Positions 44,314 through 55,834 of a stretch of 64,000 nucleotides of DNA are shown here, one piece after another. The stretch comes from Bidens hawaiensis. Taxonomy: Eukaryota; Streptophyta; Magnoliopsida; Asterales; Asteraceae. Under the pieces are notes generated by a model that saw only the letters and a program-made list of their open reading frames with translations, was not told the origin of the DNA and ran no database searches. The translations under genes were made by a program, and so were the position numbers. Each line of letters opens with the position of its first letter. Position 1 is the first letter of the stretch. The stretch spans positions 124,001 through 188,000 of the forward strand of contig JAIQDT010004983.1 of the NCBI GenBank assembly GCA_021521415.1, written 5' to 3'.

Positions 44314-46950
44314 GAATCTAGGGACCCAAGACCAATTGGTCTTGGATCTATACATCCCGTACTTCTGCTTTCCAAAGTTAGCATCTGGATAATTCCTGTC
44401 AGTCCTATTAGGAAATCTCCTTGGAAATTGAGTGTGAGGCCTTCCAAACCTATGAACATTGAAAGTATTATATCTTGTGGTTTGGTTATTAGCATTGTTA
44501 AACTGAGGTTTGTTTCTGTGAAAACCTGAATTAGTTACATTTCGGAACTTTGAAGGGTTTTCATTTTTAGCAGTATTAAAATTACCGTTAGGCTTATGCT
44601 CAGTTTTAATAGGCCTCACACCTCTGAATTTCGGCGTCAGAGGGCAATCTGCAACAAGATGTCCTAACTTATTACACCTAAAACAACACCTATGCTCCAT
44701 TTTCTTTTCAAAGGTTGTTTTGGATGTAGAGGCTGTGTTACCGGCCGTTCGTCTCACATAAGGTGGGACGTACGGGTTGAGTGGAGTATTCTTTTTATAA
44801 GTTTTATCTTTTTCTCCACCAGTGGGTAACACTACCTTCTCTTTTGTCTTACCCGATTCGGACAACTTATCCGAATCCGATGAGACTGGACTCGTAACAG
44901 AAATATTCACACTTGAAACAGGCGAACTCGTGTCGCCACTACTAACACTTGGTTCTTTACTCGTAACCTTGATTGGAGCTGTCTGAGGAACTTCAAAATC
45001 AACAGATTTCTGAACACTAGGGTTAAAAGTGTAATTGTGGTTATAAGGTGGTGGAACCTCGTGATAACCAATTCCTCCCCTCTTTGTAGAGGTACCTTGA
45101 TCACTAACAAGATGATCAAGAATAGCTGAGGAATTTCTGAACTGTTCAAGTTTTCGGTTCAGTTCCACCACTTTCACCTGGTGGTCAGCAATCTGCTTTT
45201 CTCGTTCAGCAATCAGTTTAGTCTTTTCTTCTAAAACCTCATAACTTAGATCAATTACTTCAATTTTTTCAGCAAGTTTTGTTTTTAAGCTTTTAACATC
45301 TTTTTCACATGTTTTTATTTTAACTTTGTAACTGTTTTCTCTTGCTTTCATAAAGTGATGATCTTCTTTAAGAGTTTTAAATTCAGCATCTAAACGAACA
45401 TACTGATCAGTTATGGTAGCAAGTTGCTCAGACAAATTCTCACATTTAGTACAAAAAGATTTAGAACTTACCTCGGAGATTTGATCATTGTTATCTGCCA
45501 TGAAAGCTTTTTCCTTACCAGTAGCTTTCTCTTCTCCGTTAATCTTCTCACAATCTTCATTCTCAACCTTAGCCATATTTGCCTGCTCACTAGTTTCATT
45601 TGAATGCAGGTTCCAGTTGTATTCACCTGCTTCTCTGGACAGCATGGCATTGACTTCTTTAGTACTCCCAGTATGCTGTGCAGACCGGCCCTGACCACGT
45701 TCAACTCGCTCGTTTCTGCAATCTTTGGCAAAGTGCCCGTTTTGTTGACAGTTATAGCACCTCACCTTAGACTTGTCGAACCCTGGCCTGCCACCAACAA
45801 ACTTTCTCCCCGTCTTTCTCATAAACTTCTTCACTCTCCTCACTATCATGGCCATCTGCCATTGTAAATCCATTTCCTCCAGATCATCAGCATCGATCTG
45901 GTCATAGTCTTCATCTAGCATCGCTGGATCAACCACCTTTCCTTGAATATAGTTTTCATATGAAGCAATAAATGAAGCATAGAGGCCAAACTGCTCTTCA
46001 GCAGATTTGACGCTCATTGGCATCTTAGAGTAATTATTGCTTGAGGAACTTGAAGATCCACTACTCTTGCTTGCTGTCTGTTGAGTACCACTTGATCCAC
46101 CAGCAACAAAGCAAACACCCCCATTTGAGTTTACTGACACATGCCCCTCCTGTGAAGAATTGGCACCCGACTCACCCTTCGAGTAGTAGGAGGCAGAATC
46201 AGTCTTTGAACTTGTATTGGAGTTTACTTTAGCACCGTACATGCCCGGATCTTGAACCTGATCCATAGATGTTTCTTTTCTTACCATATTAAGCTCAAAA
46301 GTTCTGAGCTTGTTGACTACGGTTTCAAGATCATAAGTAGGGAAGTCCTTGTCCTCCCTCATTAGTACAGTATACATCTCCCATTTTGGTGGGAGAGCAT
46401 CGAGAAATTTTTCCACAATCTCTTCTTCTCGGTATGAAATGGAATAGTTACTCAATTCAGTCATTAGATGATAATATCGAGTGATAATGTCATCCAGAGA
46501 TTCGTTCTTTAAGTACTTAAAGACTGAAAATTGAGTCTTGAGCAACTTTATCTTTGAAGCCCGAATACCTACATTTCCTTCAAATCTGCTCTCAAGAGCT
46601 TCCCAAAGCTCTCTAGCTGATGTATACTTTCTGAATGTATGGAGGATCTCCTGTGGAAGAGCCATTGTGATTGCAGCATGAGCCTTGCTTTCGGCTTCAT
46701 ACATCTTCTTCTCCTCCTCTTCCATTTTACTGTATTTCTTGATTTGGTCTCGACCCTCATACTCCATGATTGGTGGAATATATCCATCTTGGATGCATAC
46801 CCACATTTTCGCATCCTGGTACTTAACGTATTGTATGAACCGATCCTTCCACGCGACAAAATCGGTTCCCTTCAGCAACCTTGGGGCCTTTGTAGCTGAC
46901 CCCGCTTCAACTTCCATCTTGACAAGCTCCGAAATGTTGATCGACGACAT
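44311..46950 (-). CDS. gag of element C, intact (879 aa)
   Basis: The only unbroken gag in the window, ATG 46948-46950 to TAA. Residues about 1-240 are the copia gag domain ([33 protein letters not shown]). Knuckle 1 is CYNCQQNGHFAKDC, and knuckle 2, CFRCNKLGHLVADC, lies about 360 residues later. Between them is a coiled coil (KTKLAEKIEVIDLSYEVLEE), after it a serine-rich stretch, and the tail is arginine/asparagine-rich ending WSWVPRF. Such a protein would assemble particles and bind RNA. With pol broken it could still work in trans for other copies. Confidence 0.92.
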   Translation of the reverse strand: MSSINISELVKMEVEAGSATKAPRLLKGTDFVAWKDRFIQYVKYQDAKMWVCIQDGYIPPIMEYEGRDQIKKYSKMEEEEKKMYEAESKAHAAITMALPQEILHTFRKYTSARELWEALESRFEGNVGIRASKIKLLKTQFSVFKYLKNESLDDIITRYYHLMTELSNYSISYREEEIVEKFLDALPPKWEMYTVLMREDKDFPTYDLETVVNKLRTFELNMVRKETSMDQVQDPGMYGAKVNSNTSSKTDSASYYSKGESGANSSQEGHVSVNSNGGVCFVAGGSSGTQQTASKSSGSSSSSSNNYSKMPMSVKSAEEQFGLYASFIASYENYIQGKVVDPAMLDEDYDQIDADDLEEMDLQWQMAMIVRRVKKFMRKTGRKFVGGRPGFDKSKVRCYNCQQNGHFAKDCRNERVERGQGRSAQHTGSTKEVNAMLSREAGEYNWNLHSNETSEQANMAKVENEDCEKINGEEKATGKEKAFMADNNDQISEVSSKSFCTKCENLSEQLATITDQYVRLDAEFKTLKEDHHFMKARENSYKVKIKTCEKDVKSLKTKLAEKIEVIDLSYEVLEEKTKLIAEREKQIADHQVKVVELNRKLEQFRNSSAILDHLVSDQGTSTKRGGIGYHEVPPPYNHNYTFNPSVQKSVDFEVPQTAPIKVTSKEPSVSSGDTSSPVSSVNISVTSPVSSDSDKLSESGKTKEKVVLPTGGEKDKTYKKNTPLNPYVPPYVRRTAGNTASTSKTTFEKKMEHRCCFRCNKLGHLVADCPLTPKFRGVRPIKTEHKPNGNFNTAKNENPSKFRNVTNSGFHRNKPQFNNANNQTTRYNTFNVHRFGRPHTQFPRRFPNRTDRNYPDANFGKQKYGMYRSKTNWSWVPRF

Positions 46951-46986
46951 CCTTCTTGAAGACTAAGAAACACGAAAAATTCTGAG

Positions 46987-47309
46987 TAGGCGAAGTTAAA
47001 AAATTTCCTCTGAACAGTACTGTAGGCGAAGTTATGGATAACTTCGCTTAAGTAATAACTTCACTGGATCCTTCTTAAATTCGCGTAACTGGGCGAAGTT
47101 GAGAATAACTTCGCAGGCTAAGCGAACTTAGAAAGTAAGCGAACTTGAAGGGAACTTCGCTGAACTAGGCGAACTTGATGAGAACTTCGCTGAGTTAGGC
47201 GAAGTTGAGGAGGTAGGCGAAGTTGTGAATAACTTCGCTTCTCCTTATATCTTTGCTGAAACCCTACGTATCCTGACGGCAACTTCGCCTGATGAACAGC
47301 AACTTCGCC
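46987..47309 (-). repeat. Leader palindrome array of C
   Basis: About fifteen GCGAAGTT or AACTTCGC words and several GCGAACTT variants between the PBS and gag, including complete palindromes at about 47026-47050 and 47216-47241. Placement matches the leader of A, but the number and order of units differ. Confidence 0.85.
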
Positions 47310-47496
47310 TGACGAACTTAAACTTTCTGCAGATCTGAAAAACGGACTTTAACGACGTTTCTGACGGTTTAAAGGCTTGAACACACTGGTAGGAGGCTAG
47401 AATGAGCAAAAACACCAAAAACTCATCCCGTGAATACCCGAAATGGAACGAATTCTACACCCGCGTGAATATCCCGAACCACACAATCGAGCAAAC

Positions 47497-47508
47497 GCTC
47501 TGATACCA
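47497..47508 (-). other. Primer-binding site of C
   Basis: The minus strand reads TGGTATCAGAGC, a perfect match to the 3' end of plant initiator tRNA-Met, two bases inside the LTR. Confidence 0.85.
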
Positions 47509-47510
47509 AT

Positions 47511-47972
47511 TGTAGTTTCCCTGAACGGATCACACGAGATATCCCGATATACACAGGTGCGGAATCCCTGTGTAGATCGTTACGGACGTAGAACACAAGC
47601 TCACAAACACACGAACACGATACGAACAAACACACGTTATATTAATAACTCGAACCGTGATACTTACAGACTCTCGACCTCACGTCACTTGACTCACTGA
47701 ATTACACGTAAACTGAACTACTCGATCAACATGTAAACAGTAGACCGTAGCCTATATAAATACACGACAACTTCGCCTCAGGCGAAGTTGTCCATAACTT
47801 CGCTCGTTCAACAAGTTTGCCTAGGCGAACTTGTCAACAACTTCGCTTGGTTAACAAGTTCGCCTAAGCGAACTTGTCAACAACTTCGCTTTAACAAACA
47901 AATACACAAACAATATTACAGACTCGATTACAGACATTAGACATATGAACTACTGACATCTATGCACCAACA
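47511..47972 (-). repeat. 5' LTR of element C (462 bp)
   Basis: It is 56 bp longer than the 3' LTR. The excess lies in the palindrome patch 47763-47893, which has one extra module of about 40 bp and one extra half-unit. TATATAGG on minus (about 47752-47760) is a candidate TATA box. Confidence 0.92.
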
Positions 47973-47977
47973 ATGTG

Positions 47978-48172
47978 ACCATTTGAAACTTCATCCTCTT
48001 GTGTGATCATGCCCCAGAATTCCTAGCAAACGCTACATAACCCCCCTTGAATATTTCTCACGTTGGTTAATATGTCGAGATTCCCAGTGATATGACGAGA
48101 ACATCCACCATCCATTATCCAGTTTTCACCAGACACAGTCTTGGATGTACCCTACACATAAAGTAAAGATGA
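47978..48172 (-). pseudogene. pol of element B, protease part
   Basis: The minus strand after the gag stop gives SGENWIMDGGCSRHITGN. The catalytic triplet reads DGG where copia proteases have DSG or DTG, so the enzyme should be dead. The frame joins the piece at 38465 across the C insertion (NG before, HIT after). A TAG where A has CAG (just before GTSKT) lies in the junction. Confidence 0.8.
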
Positions 48173-48178
48173 TTAGTT
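48152..48178 (-). promoter_or_regulatory. gag/pol junction of B
   Basis: On minus, TAA (48173-48175) is followed by TCATCTTTACTTTATGTGTAG. TAATCATCT is identical to A although the adjoining proteins have no obvious similarity. Confidence 0.55.
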
Positions 48179-51100
48179 CAAAAAGGCAGCCCATGCCTCA
48201 GTCTTGGGCACCTTTTGGTTTTCTCTTTGATCATTAACTTGAACAGACTTCAACTGTTGTTCAGCAACCTGAGAATATGTTGCAGGCTTTCTAGACTTTC
48301 GTCTCAGATAAGCAGCTTGAACAATATTTGAATTCGTGTTCCTACAATGGGCTCAAATGGATCAAACTTTGGTTTTACCTGACCATGTGTCTCATTAACA
48401 TGAATAACCTTTCAAGGATTCACTTTAGAGAACATAATATGAGTATCATCAGCATACGACACAGGTCGTTTAAGAATCTCCTTTTCCAAAGGAACCGGTT
48501 TAGAATGGTCTTTGATAAAAGGATGAAGATTCTGATAGCTCTTCTGACTACAATTTCTCACTACATGACCATGCTGACCGCAAAGAAAACAACTTCGCAT
48601 GTCCACACGATGATGTTGAGAATTAGTTGGAGCAAATGATGCAGAAGATTGATGATGGCTCACATTTTTGGTCATGCTCTTAGCAAACTCATCAGATAAT
48701 TCAGATTTATTTTTCAAGTAAAAATCTAAGTTAGAGCTATTTGAAAAACTTTTCAGAGTATCTGTTCCCATTTACTTTACAAATTTAATCTTTTTATCAT
48801 GTGTTAACACTTTCTTGGCTTTAGTCAATGGATCAGAAGAAGCTAATGTTTTTGCTTGAGCATAAAGACGTTCAAGTTCTTGAATCTATGATGTTTCATT
48901 TTGAAATACACTCTCAATCAGTTCTGTTATAATGATGCTAATTGGAATGTCTTTCTAAGAAAAAATTGTGTCAGTTCCTTTCAACTTGAAAACTCTAACA
49001 GATGATGGCTTAGAACTAGGAGGATTAATAAAACGCATTGAGTCCTCATCAGAAATCTTTGGTTTATCTGACTTCTTTGCCTTCACTGGTTTAGTTTTCA
49101 CAATTTCTTCCTTTTTCACTTGAGACTTGAATGAACCATACACAGCTTCCTCAAATTCTTGAGGCTCGCAAAGAATATGATTAGAACTTGGGATGTTCTT
49201 ATTCTTGTGTATTACCTCAGGTTCAAACACGTCCTTGATAATCACTTTGTCAACATTCTCAACAAAGACTTTGTTGCTTTCAATATGAGGTTTTTAAGGA
49301 GCAACTTGGGTTTTAACAGTTTCTGTTTTAACTGGTTTAGATTTTTCAGAAATCACAGATTCTTTTTCAATCAAATCCCCTTCTTTTCTAGCAAAAGGTT
49401 TAATTTTATAATCATTGTGAAAAGGTGGCGGAATTTCAACAAAACTGATACCTCTCTTTGAATCTTTTTGTTTTCCAGACACTACAATAATTTCATTCAA
49501 CAGAAAAGAAGAATTTCTAAATTTACCCAATTTGTTCTTCAACTCAAGAACCTCATTCTCAAGCTCGGTTATCTTTGATCTATGTTTCAAAATTTCTTGA
49601 AACTTTTGGTCATTTATTGTCATTTTCACAGATAACTCAGCCTTGAGATCGTGATTACCTGTCGACAATGCTTCAATCTTTTCTCGAGATCGCATTTGAG
49701 ATTCAAGAGATTGTCGATAAGTATCATTCAGAGAAGCAATTTCTCTTACAAGATTATCATTGTGATTTTTCAAAGCTTCTAACTTAGGTTTGTTAGATTC
49801 ACAATCTACACATGATACTTTAACAGATGAAGTAGCAGAGATAGAATGACTAACCTCATTGATCTTGGCCATGCAAGCAAATACAGTTGGAGACTTGTCA
49901 CATGAATTGTCAGAATCAGATTCTAAATCATTATCAGAAGACAGCTCAATTTCACTTGCATCTTGACAGTCTTTATGTAACCCAAACATAGCCAAATTTG
50001 CTTGAGTGTCATTACACAGTAACCGTTGTGACCAATCATTTCCATCTGCCAACATTGCTTGTGATGTAGAAGTAGATGGTTTCTTTTCAGCATCACTACC
50101 TCGTGGTGTAGAAGAATTTTGATGTTGACCATGAGAACCAGTATACTCTTTCTTTGGTTTATCACATTCCTTTGCAAAATGCCCAAATTTTTGACAATTA
50201 TAGCATTTTATTTTCAACTTGTCAAAACCCAATTTCTTGTTTAAGGCCGGAAGATCTTTTCCAGTTCTCTGCATGAATCTTTTAACTTTACGGAAGATCA
50301 TAGCCATGTTCCACTTTAAATCCATGATTTCCAAATCATATGGATCAATCTGATCATTATCCTCATCAGTTAAATCACTTGTGGCAATCTTACTACTCAC
50401 TAAGTTTTCATATGAAGACATGAAAGCTGTCAGAAAAACAAAGTTTTGCTCAGCTTCCTATATATTGACACTAGGTGGTGAAGCAAATGGATTAGTAGTA
50501 GTTGAACTTCCAGAACCACCAGACGATCCAGAAATACCAGCAGAGTAAAAACATACTTTTGGATCATTAAAAATAGTTGATTCCTTTTCACTTATAGCTT
50601 GAGTAAGAAAAGCAGTTATTGGAGAGATCGTTGAACTTAGAGGCATACTTCCACCTTAGAAAGCTGGATCTTGACTTTCCTTGGAGGACTTTTGACACTT
50701 AAGATCATATTCTCTGGCTTCAATCTTTTGTAAAAATTCAAGTGCAGTCAAGTCTTCATTCAAGAAGTAATCATTCTCTTTCAAAACCATTAGAAATGTT
50801 GAGTAAGAACTTGGTAGCGCACTCTTAATAGTGTCAATTTTATCAGTCTCAGAAATTTCCAATTTCATCTTGTCCATTTCAACAATTAAATGATTAAACC
50901 GGGTAATCATCTCTTCAACTGTTTCTCCCTTCAATAGATTAAAGTTTCGAAACTGAAACTTGAGCATCACTTTCTTACTCTCAGCTGTGTTCCCCATACT
51001 TCTCATACGCAGATGTTGAAATAAAGAAGCACATCTCTTGATGCTACCCACTTGATGAAAGATATTTTCGATTAATGCCATAGTAAGAGTAGAATAAGCT

Positions 51101-51393
51101 TTTATCTCGATCTCTAAAGCTTTCTTCTCCTATTGTGAATATTGAGAAACAACTTTAGGTGTATACCCAATAGTGTCATCACCAATCATTGGTGCAACAT
51201 ATACCTCATCTAGGCAATATGAGCAGTCAGGATGAACGGAACCCAAATGAGCACAAAAACGGGGTTCCCATTTAGCAAAATCGCTAAATTTCATCAACCT
51301 TGGACATTTCGAATGTGAACCTATTTCGGTATCAAGTTGCAACATTTGTTGCATCAACATGTTTTAAGAAGCTAGTGCATACATACCAGCCAT
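48173..51393 (-). pseudogene. gag of element B, about 1,000 codons with several stops
   Basis: The likely start is MAGMYALAS at 51393, followed at once by a stop. The pieces at 51360-51130, 51081-50656, 50646-50458, 50421-49294, 49245-48955 and 48771-48412 give one long Gag: copia gag domain (ETVEEMITRFNHLIVEMDKM), knuckle 1 CYNCQKFGHFAKEC, an acidic region, a long coiled coil (about 49500-49770), a lysine-rich region, knuckle 2 CFLCGQHGHVVRNC and a tail ending EAWAAFLN. The layout equals that of A and C, but sequence identity is low. Confidence 0.85.
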
Positions 51394-51431
51394 TTTTGTA
51401 AAATTTGAAACCTTAAGAATTAAAATTAAAA

Positions 51432-51965
51432 GAGTTTAACGAACTGTGAACAGTATAACGAAGTTGAGGTCTATCAGGTAACGAATCAGAATTGAGATTT
51501 AACGAATTAATATAACGAATATAATGGTTAACGAATCAGATGGTCAATGAATGAGTCAACGAATCAGTCAACGAATAAGTCAGACTAACGAGTCAACGAA
51601 TCAGTCAAACTAACGAATTGACTAAGCAAAGCATGAAGTACAGGCTTAGCGAATTAACGAGTATTCTGTAACAAATCACTAAGACAAATGTAGCGAATAA
51701 GATGACGAACCAGCTACAGTTGATAGCGAATCAAACTATAGCGAATCAGGCAGTTACAACCGTTTGTAACAAACTCTGACACCTAATGCCACGTGGCACA
51801 GGTTGTTATAACACAAATCCCAAAGCAGACACGTGTCACACGAACTGTTGGACACGAATAAGATAGATTAACGAAGTGAATACACGAACCAACTATAGTT
51901 CATAACGAATGAATAACGAATCAACTAGAACTCATAGCGAACTATGTGAAATATGGTAACGAATC
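51432..51965 (-). repeat. Leader repeat array of B (AACGAAT words)
   Basis: Dozens of AACGAAT/AACGAACT/AGCGAAT words, mostly in one orientation (ATTCGTT when read with the element), spaced 8-25 bases. This is the counterpart of the GCGAAGTT array in A and C, with another word. Confidence 0.8.
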
Positions 51966-52423
51966 GATCCCGTATTCAAATCTTCAACGAAGATTTCCAG
52001 AAATCTGGAAATGAAGAACACAAACCCAGAAACCCAGATTCGTAATACACGTTCAATTCTCAACCAAATAACATAAATCAACTACCAAATTACTCGTTAT
52101 CACCACACGAAACCAAATCGCCAATCCTCGTAACCAATTAACACATCTCGTGAATCCAATTATACCAATACTAATCCCCTGTTTCGTCTAACACCAGATC
52201 CACACCAATATCAATCCGAACATAATTCAAAACACAATTCCAAATCACAATACCTCACCAATACCTTGACCACCTCAAATCCAGTCCAATCCTTCCATAA
52301 TTCAATCAATTATCCTCAAATCGATAAAAAACAAACCGAATTATAAAAATTATCATAAAATAACACTTATTTGTCTATAATAATGAATCAACACACAAAA
52401 TCAATAGAAAAAGAGCACCGGAA

Positions 52424-52435
52424 GCTCTTATACCA
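52424..52435 (-). other. Primer-binding site of B
   Basis: The minus strand reads TGGTATAAGAGC, two bases inside the 5' LTR. It carries the same C-to-A variant as E. Confidence 0.8.
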
Positions 52436-52437
52436 CT

Positions 52438-52719
52438 TGTTGAAACCTTCCAAGATCTAGCCGCGTCGATACACTGATTATACAATATGAACGATTAATA
52501 CTTTAAATACGGTTTATTGATAAATATGTGATTAATACATTATGGAGAGTAAATACATAATAACTTATGGATCTGACTTATTCTATGTGTGTGATCTCCT
52601 TTAATTATGAGCATGGAACCACCTATATATAGGCCACATGCTCCACTTACAATAAATATTCAATCTAGACTATGTATAAATTATTCGAATGCTACGGACA
52701 ACAATTTCGTGCACTAACA
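52438..52719 (-). repeat. 5' LTR of element B (282 bp)
   Basis: On + TGTTGAAACC...CGTGCACTAACA. CCTATATATAGG (52622-52633) is a likely TATA box. Correct position relative to PBS and TSD makes it the 5' LTR, but it has no full-length partner at the other end of B. Confidence 0.85.
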
Positions 52720-52724
52720 ATGAC

Positions 52725-55150
52725 TCATCCTATTTAACACAATTTGTAAAATATATAGCCCTTTTCTTTACATACTTTTCCCCCAAAAACATTTATAAAT
52801 CATTAAAATATTTAAAGTGGGGATTTACGAGAAAACTCACATTTTCCTCAGCTCAAATAACATTCAAGTGTGATAACATGTCAATCAACGTCACGATCTT
52901 ATTAATAGTCATCCAAATGATAACTAGATTCCTATGTTTAATACCAAGTACATTAACACATAAACATAGATACATATGGAATCATATCATAACTTAATTT
53001 ATTTATCCTCACGTGTCTTATTTATTATAATTTTAATAAATAAATTACAAACTTTTATTGTTTAGGAAAAGTCGTAACTGAATCGAAGGTTTTAAAATAT
53101 CTTATAAATATATTGGAACACCGTAATTTCAAATAATCGTTGTAAAACTAATATATGATTTTGAAACTACACTTGGACGTTATTTAATAAAAGTATATAT
53201 ATTTATTTTAAAATATAATATTCTTTTATTAATAGATGTGTGTTTGAATTCTGACAAATATATTATATACCATTTTTTTAACAAAAAATAATATAATCGT
53301 TATTATTATTTATACCGAAACGTGATATATTAATATTCTTAATATAAAAACTTTGTTTTCATATTTTATATAAAAGTTTACAATTTCTAAAAGTATATAT
53401 TTATTTTTAATATTAATTGTGGTCACTATCCGGACAAACTATTTCAGTCCAAATGTCGTGTGTATAAATATATACAAACGCACGAAATCGTCCAAGTCTC
53501 AATTGTACCATCTTTATCACTCGATATTATCTAGCGGTTTCTAAATAATTATTAACAACATTTTGTCCAAGTAATGTCCGATAACAATATTTATATTAAT
53601 CTCCTGTAATCTATCTTTTTCAACACTTAAAGATATACCTCTTCGCGTATGGTTCGAGTCTATAAATTTGCTCAAAACCCACATGCAGTGCGATCCGGAT
53701 ATGTCAACGTGTTTTTTTTTGCGTCACGAACGTTTCTCCGGTCTCGGATTGTCCGTACGACACCTCAAAACCTACATGCAACTCGTTTTAAGAAACTAGT
53801 TTTGTTCTATAATCTGACCAGTAACTTAAGAAGCTTATAACTCACCATCTACACATCTGATCATCAATCCCTTCAGTGAAATAAAATATCTATATGTTAG
53901 GAAAATTCACCGAAAATTTCAGCTCGATCCGATGGTCAGATCTCCAGAAATCTGCATTTCTTTAGAGCGGCGTTTTCAAAATCCGCACAGCGAGCTGAAC
54001 ACTAAAACGGGTTTTAAGTATCTCCAATCCACATCTCCACCATTCAAAATGATAATCTATGGGTTATGAACCCTCTGTAAAAATATCAAGATGATCGGAC
54101 CGTTAGATCATTAGTTATAGACCGATCATTGCGGACATGCAAAACTATTACAATCTGTCCAGATTTTAAAACGGGTTTTTAACGAACTTAAGCTCAGATT
54201 TAGGACAAACAGAGCTTACCATCGCGTTCGGGATGTCGAAAAATGGTTCCAGGTAGAAAACGGGTCTCGGCCGCCGCCGGACCACCACCGACCGCCACGA
54301 ACCACCGCCGCCCGCCGGCCACTTTGCCGGAATCCTCTAGCCTCTCTCTTCTCTCTCTAATAATGAAGAAATGTGTGTTAATAATGAGTGAATGGTGGGG
54401 TAACCATCCTTATATAGGTGCCGGTTTTAAATGAGTTTTTCGATCGCGTTTCGGTTTCTCACTCCAACGATCCTGCTACTTCGAGTGACGTTGTATTTTT
54501 CAAATACGTTTCGTCAAAATACTTATTCTTATTCCGTTCTCGACTTAAATTTTTCTCGTTATCCTATTATTTCTGTTAATAAGTTATTGACGATTGTTAC
54601 CCCGGTGTCGGTTCCGTGTTACTTCGAACTTAATTGAACTAGTGTAGTTGTTTTTCCTGAAAACAACTTATCCAAACTTATGGTGTCTATTTGATTTATT
54701 TTATCTAAATGCTAAAACCTCAAATACGGAGACAATATCAAATTTTATAAGCTCATCGGTATATGTGCTTTAACGATCGTGTTCGAGAATATTAATTTGC
54801 ATTTTCCCGCTTCGTTATAACTCAGAATTGAGCCACGTTTTCGCATGGGTTCTCGTTTCTCGATCCTATAAAATATTCAAATGGATTCACTCCTGGACAC
54901 TTTCTCGAATGGCGGGTTAAATTTTGACATGTTTAACCGAAAACGTTCGTTTTTCCGTCATTTATCACCGGAATTTCTTTATTCCGTCTCACTTCTCACA
55001 TGTTTTACAATGTATATATTCCCTTCATTCTTAGCTTAAAATACTATTATATTGAACTTATGGATCTTAGTCTTCACTTAATCCGGCCTAAACATGTCTT
55101 AATCTCGTTTATGGAATATAATAATACTTTTTATTTTGTCGGGTATCACA
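52725..55150 (-). repeat. 5' LTR of element E, part 2 (after the B insertion)
   Basis: It aligns with 21351-23816 of the 3' LTR. It ends GGGTATCACA and is followed by ATTAT (55151-55155). Confidence 0.88.
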
Positions 55151-55155
55151 ATTAT

Positions 55156-55834
55156 TTCTAGGATTGAGTTGAGCACAAGGTCTTTAACTTACAAAAGTTC
55201 GAATTATGGGAAATAAAAAATTATATCTTCGATATACCAAAGTTGACAACCTACATACCATGTCAAATTTGAATCCCTCAGGTGAACTAAAATGTGAAAC
55301 AAAACCGTTATTAATGGTTTAATTTTGTTTTTCAATAATAAAAAAACCGTCAGTAACGGTTGACATCATGTTTCTGTCATTAAATGCATGCATCAATTGG
55401 GTGTTAATTGGTGACTTGAAAAGTTGATGAAGTGTGAGTTGGATCGTGGATACCAATACCGAATAGATTACAAACAATGCACTTTTTTTTTGCTCAGTGG
55501 CGTGACCAGTGGGGGGCTTACTCTTAGCTGAATGGAGGCAACCATCCCCTTAGTTTTTCTTTTTCAGTCATATATTTGTGAAAATTTTGAACCCCCCCTA
55601 TTAAACTCGACGGATCTTTGTTAATGAATATAGTTAGTTGGAGATGGCTGCATTGATGTTTTGAATGTTGATTAAAAAATGATAGGGATTGCAGGTTATT
55701 ATTGTTAGGAAGAAGAAATAGATGCAGTCTGTAGGATAGTTTTTTAATTAGGATATTTAAAGTAGTCAATGTTCTTTGAAGGTTGTTATTATCCAATCTA
55801 TTTAACTATTGTTTTGAAGTCCGAGTAGTATAAT
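55156..55834. other. Intergenic DNA right of element E
   Basis: No gene or repeat recognised. A 90-codon minus frame (55524-55796) looks like chance. Confidence 0.4.

Larger units (their letters stand above)
38466..47972 (-). mobile_element. Element C: minus-strand relative of A nested in pol of B, TSD ATGTG
   Basis: ATGTG occurs at 38461-38465 and 47973-47977. Order on minus: LTR 47511-47972, PBS, leader array, intact gag, pol truncated in RT, palindrome array, ORF2, PPT, LTR 38466-38871. It is 9,507 bp, about 3 kb shorter than A, because RT/RNase H and the post-pol spacer are deleted. Its LTRs differ by about 5 substitutions plus two length changes in the palindrome patch, so it is a young insertion. 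Confidence 0.95.
30648..52719 (-). mobile_element. Element B: minus-strand Sirevirus-like copia element, TSD ATGAC, interrupted by C and F
   Basis: ATGAC flanks the unit (30643-30647 and 52720-52724), and the uninterrupted E LTR gives the empty site. From right to left: LTR 52438-52719, PBS, leader array, gag, pol, spacer array, ORF2, PPT, LTR-like 30733-31276. It belongs to a different family from A and C but has the same gene order. It is inactive: gag has several stops, the protease triad is changed, the RT/RNase H core is deleted and ORF2 lacks its N-terminal domain. The two LTRs do not match each other apart from about 12 terminal bases. Confidence 0.88.
20688..55150 (-). mobile_element. 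Element E: large minus-strand gypsy-type LTR element hosting B, C and F, TSD ATTAT
   Basis: Two LTRs of about 3.1 kb (20688-23816, and 29988-30647 plus 52725-55150) flank an internal region of 6.2 kb. ATTAT at 20683-20687 and 55151-55155 is the target duplication. LTR ends TGTGATACCC...GGGTGTGACA, a minus-strand GGGGAGAA tract next to the 3' LTR and a tRNA-Met PBS inside the 5' LTR fit a Tekay/Del-like chromovirus derivative (family knowledge). No reading frame with gag or pol motifs survives, so it looks like a non-autonomous, LARD-like element or a thoroughly decayed one. By eye the LTRs are in the mid-90s percent identical, older than A or C. Confidence 0.85.
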
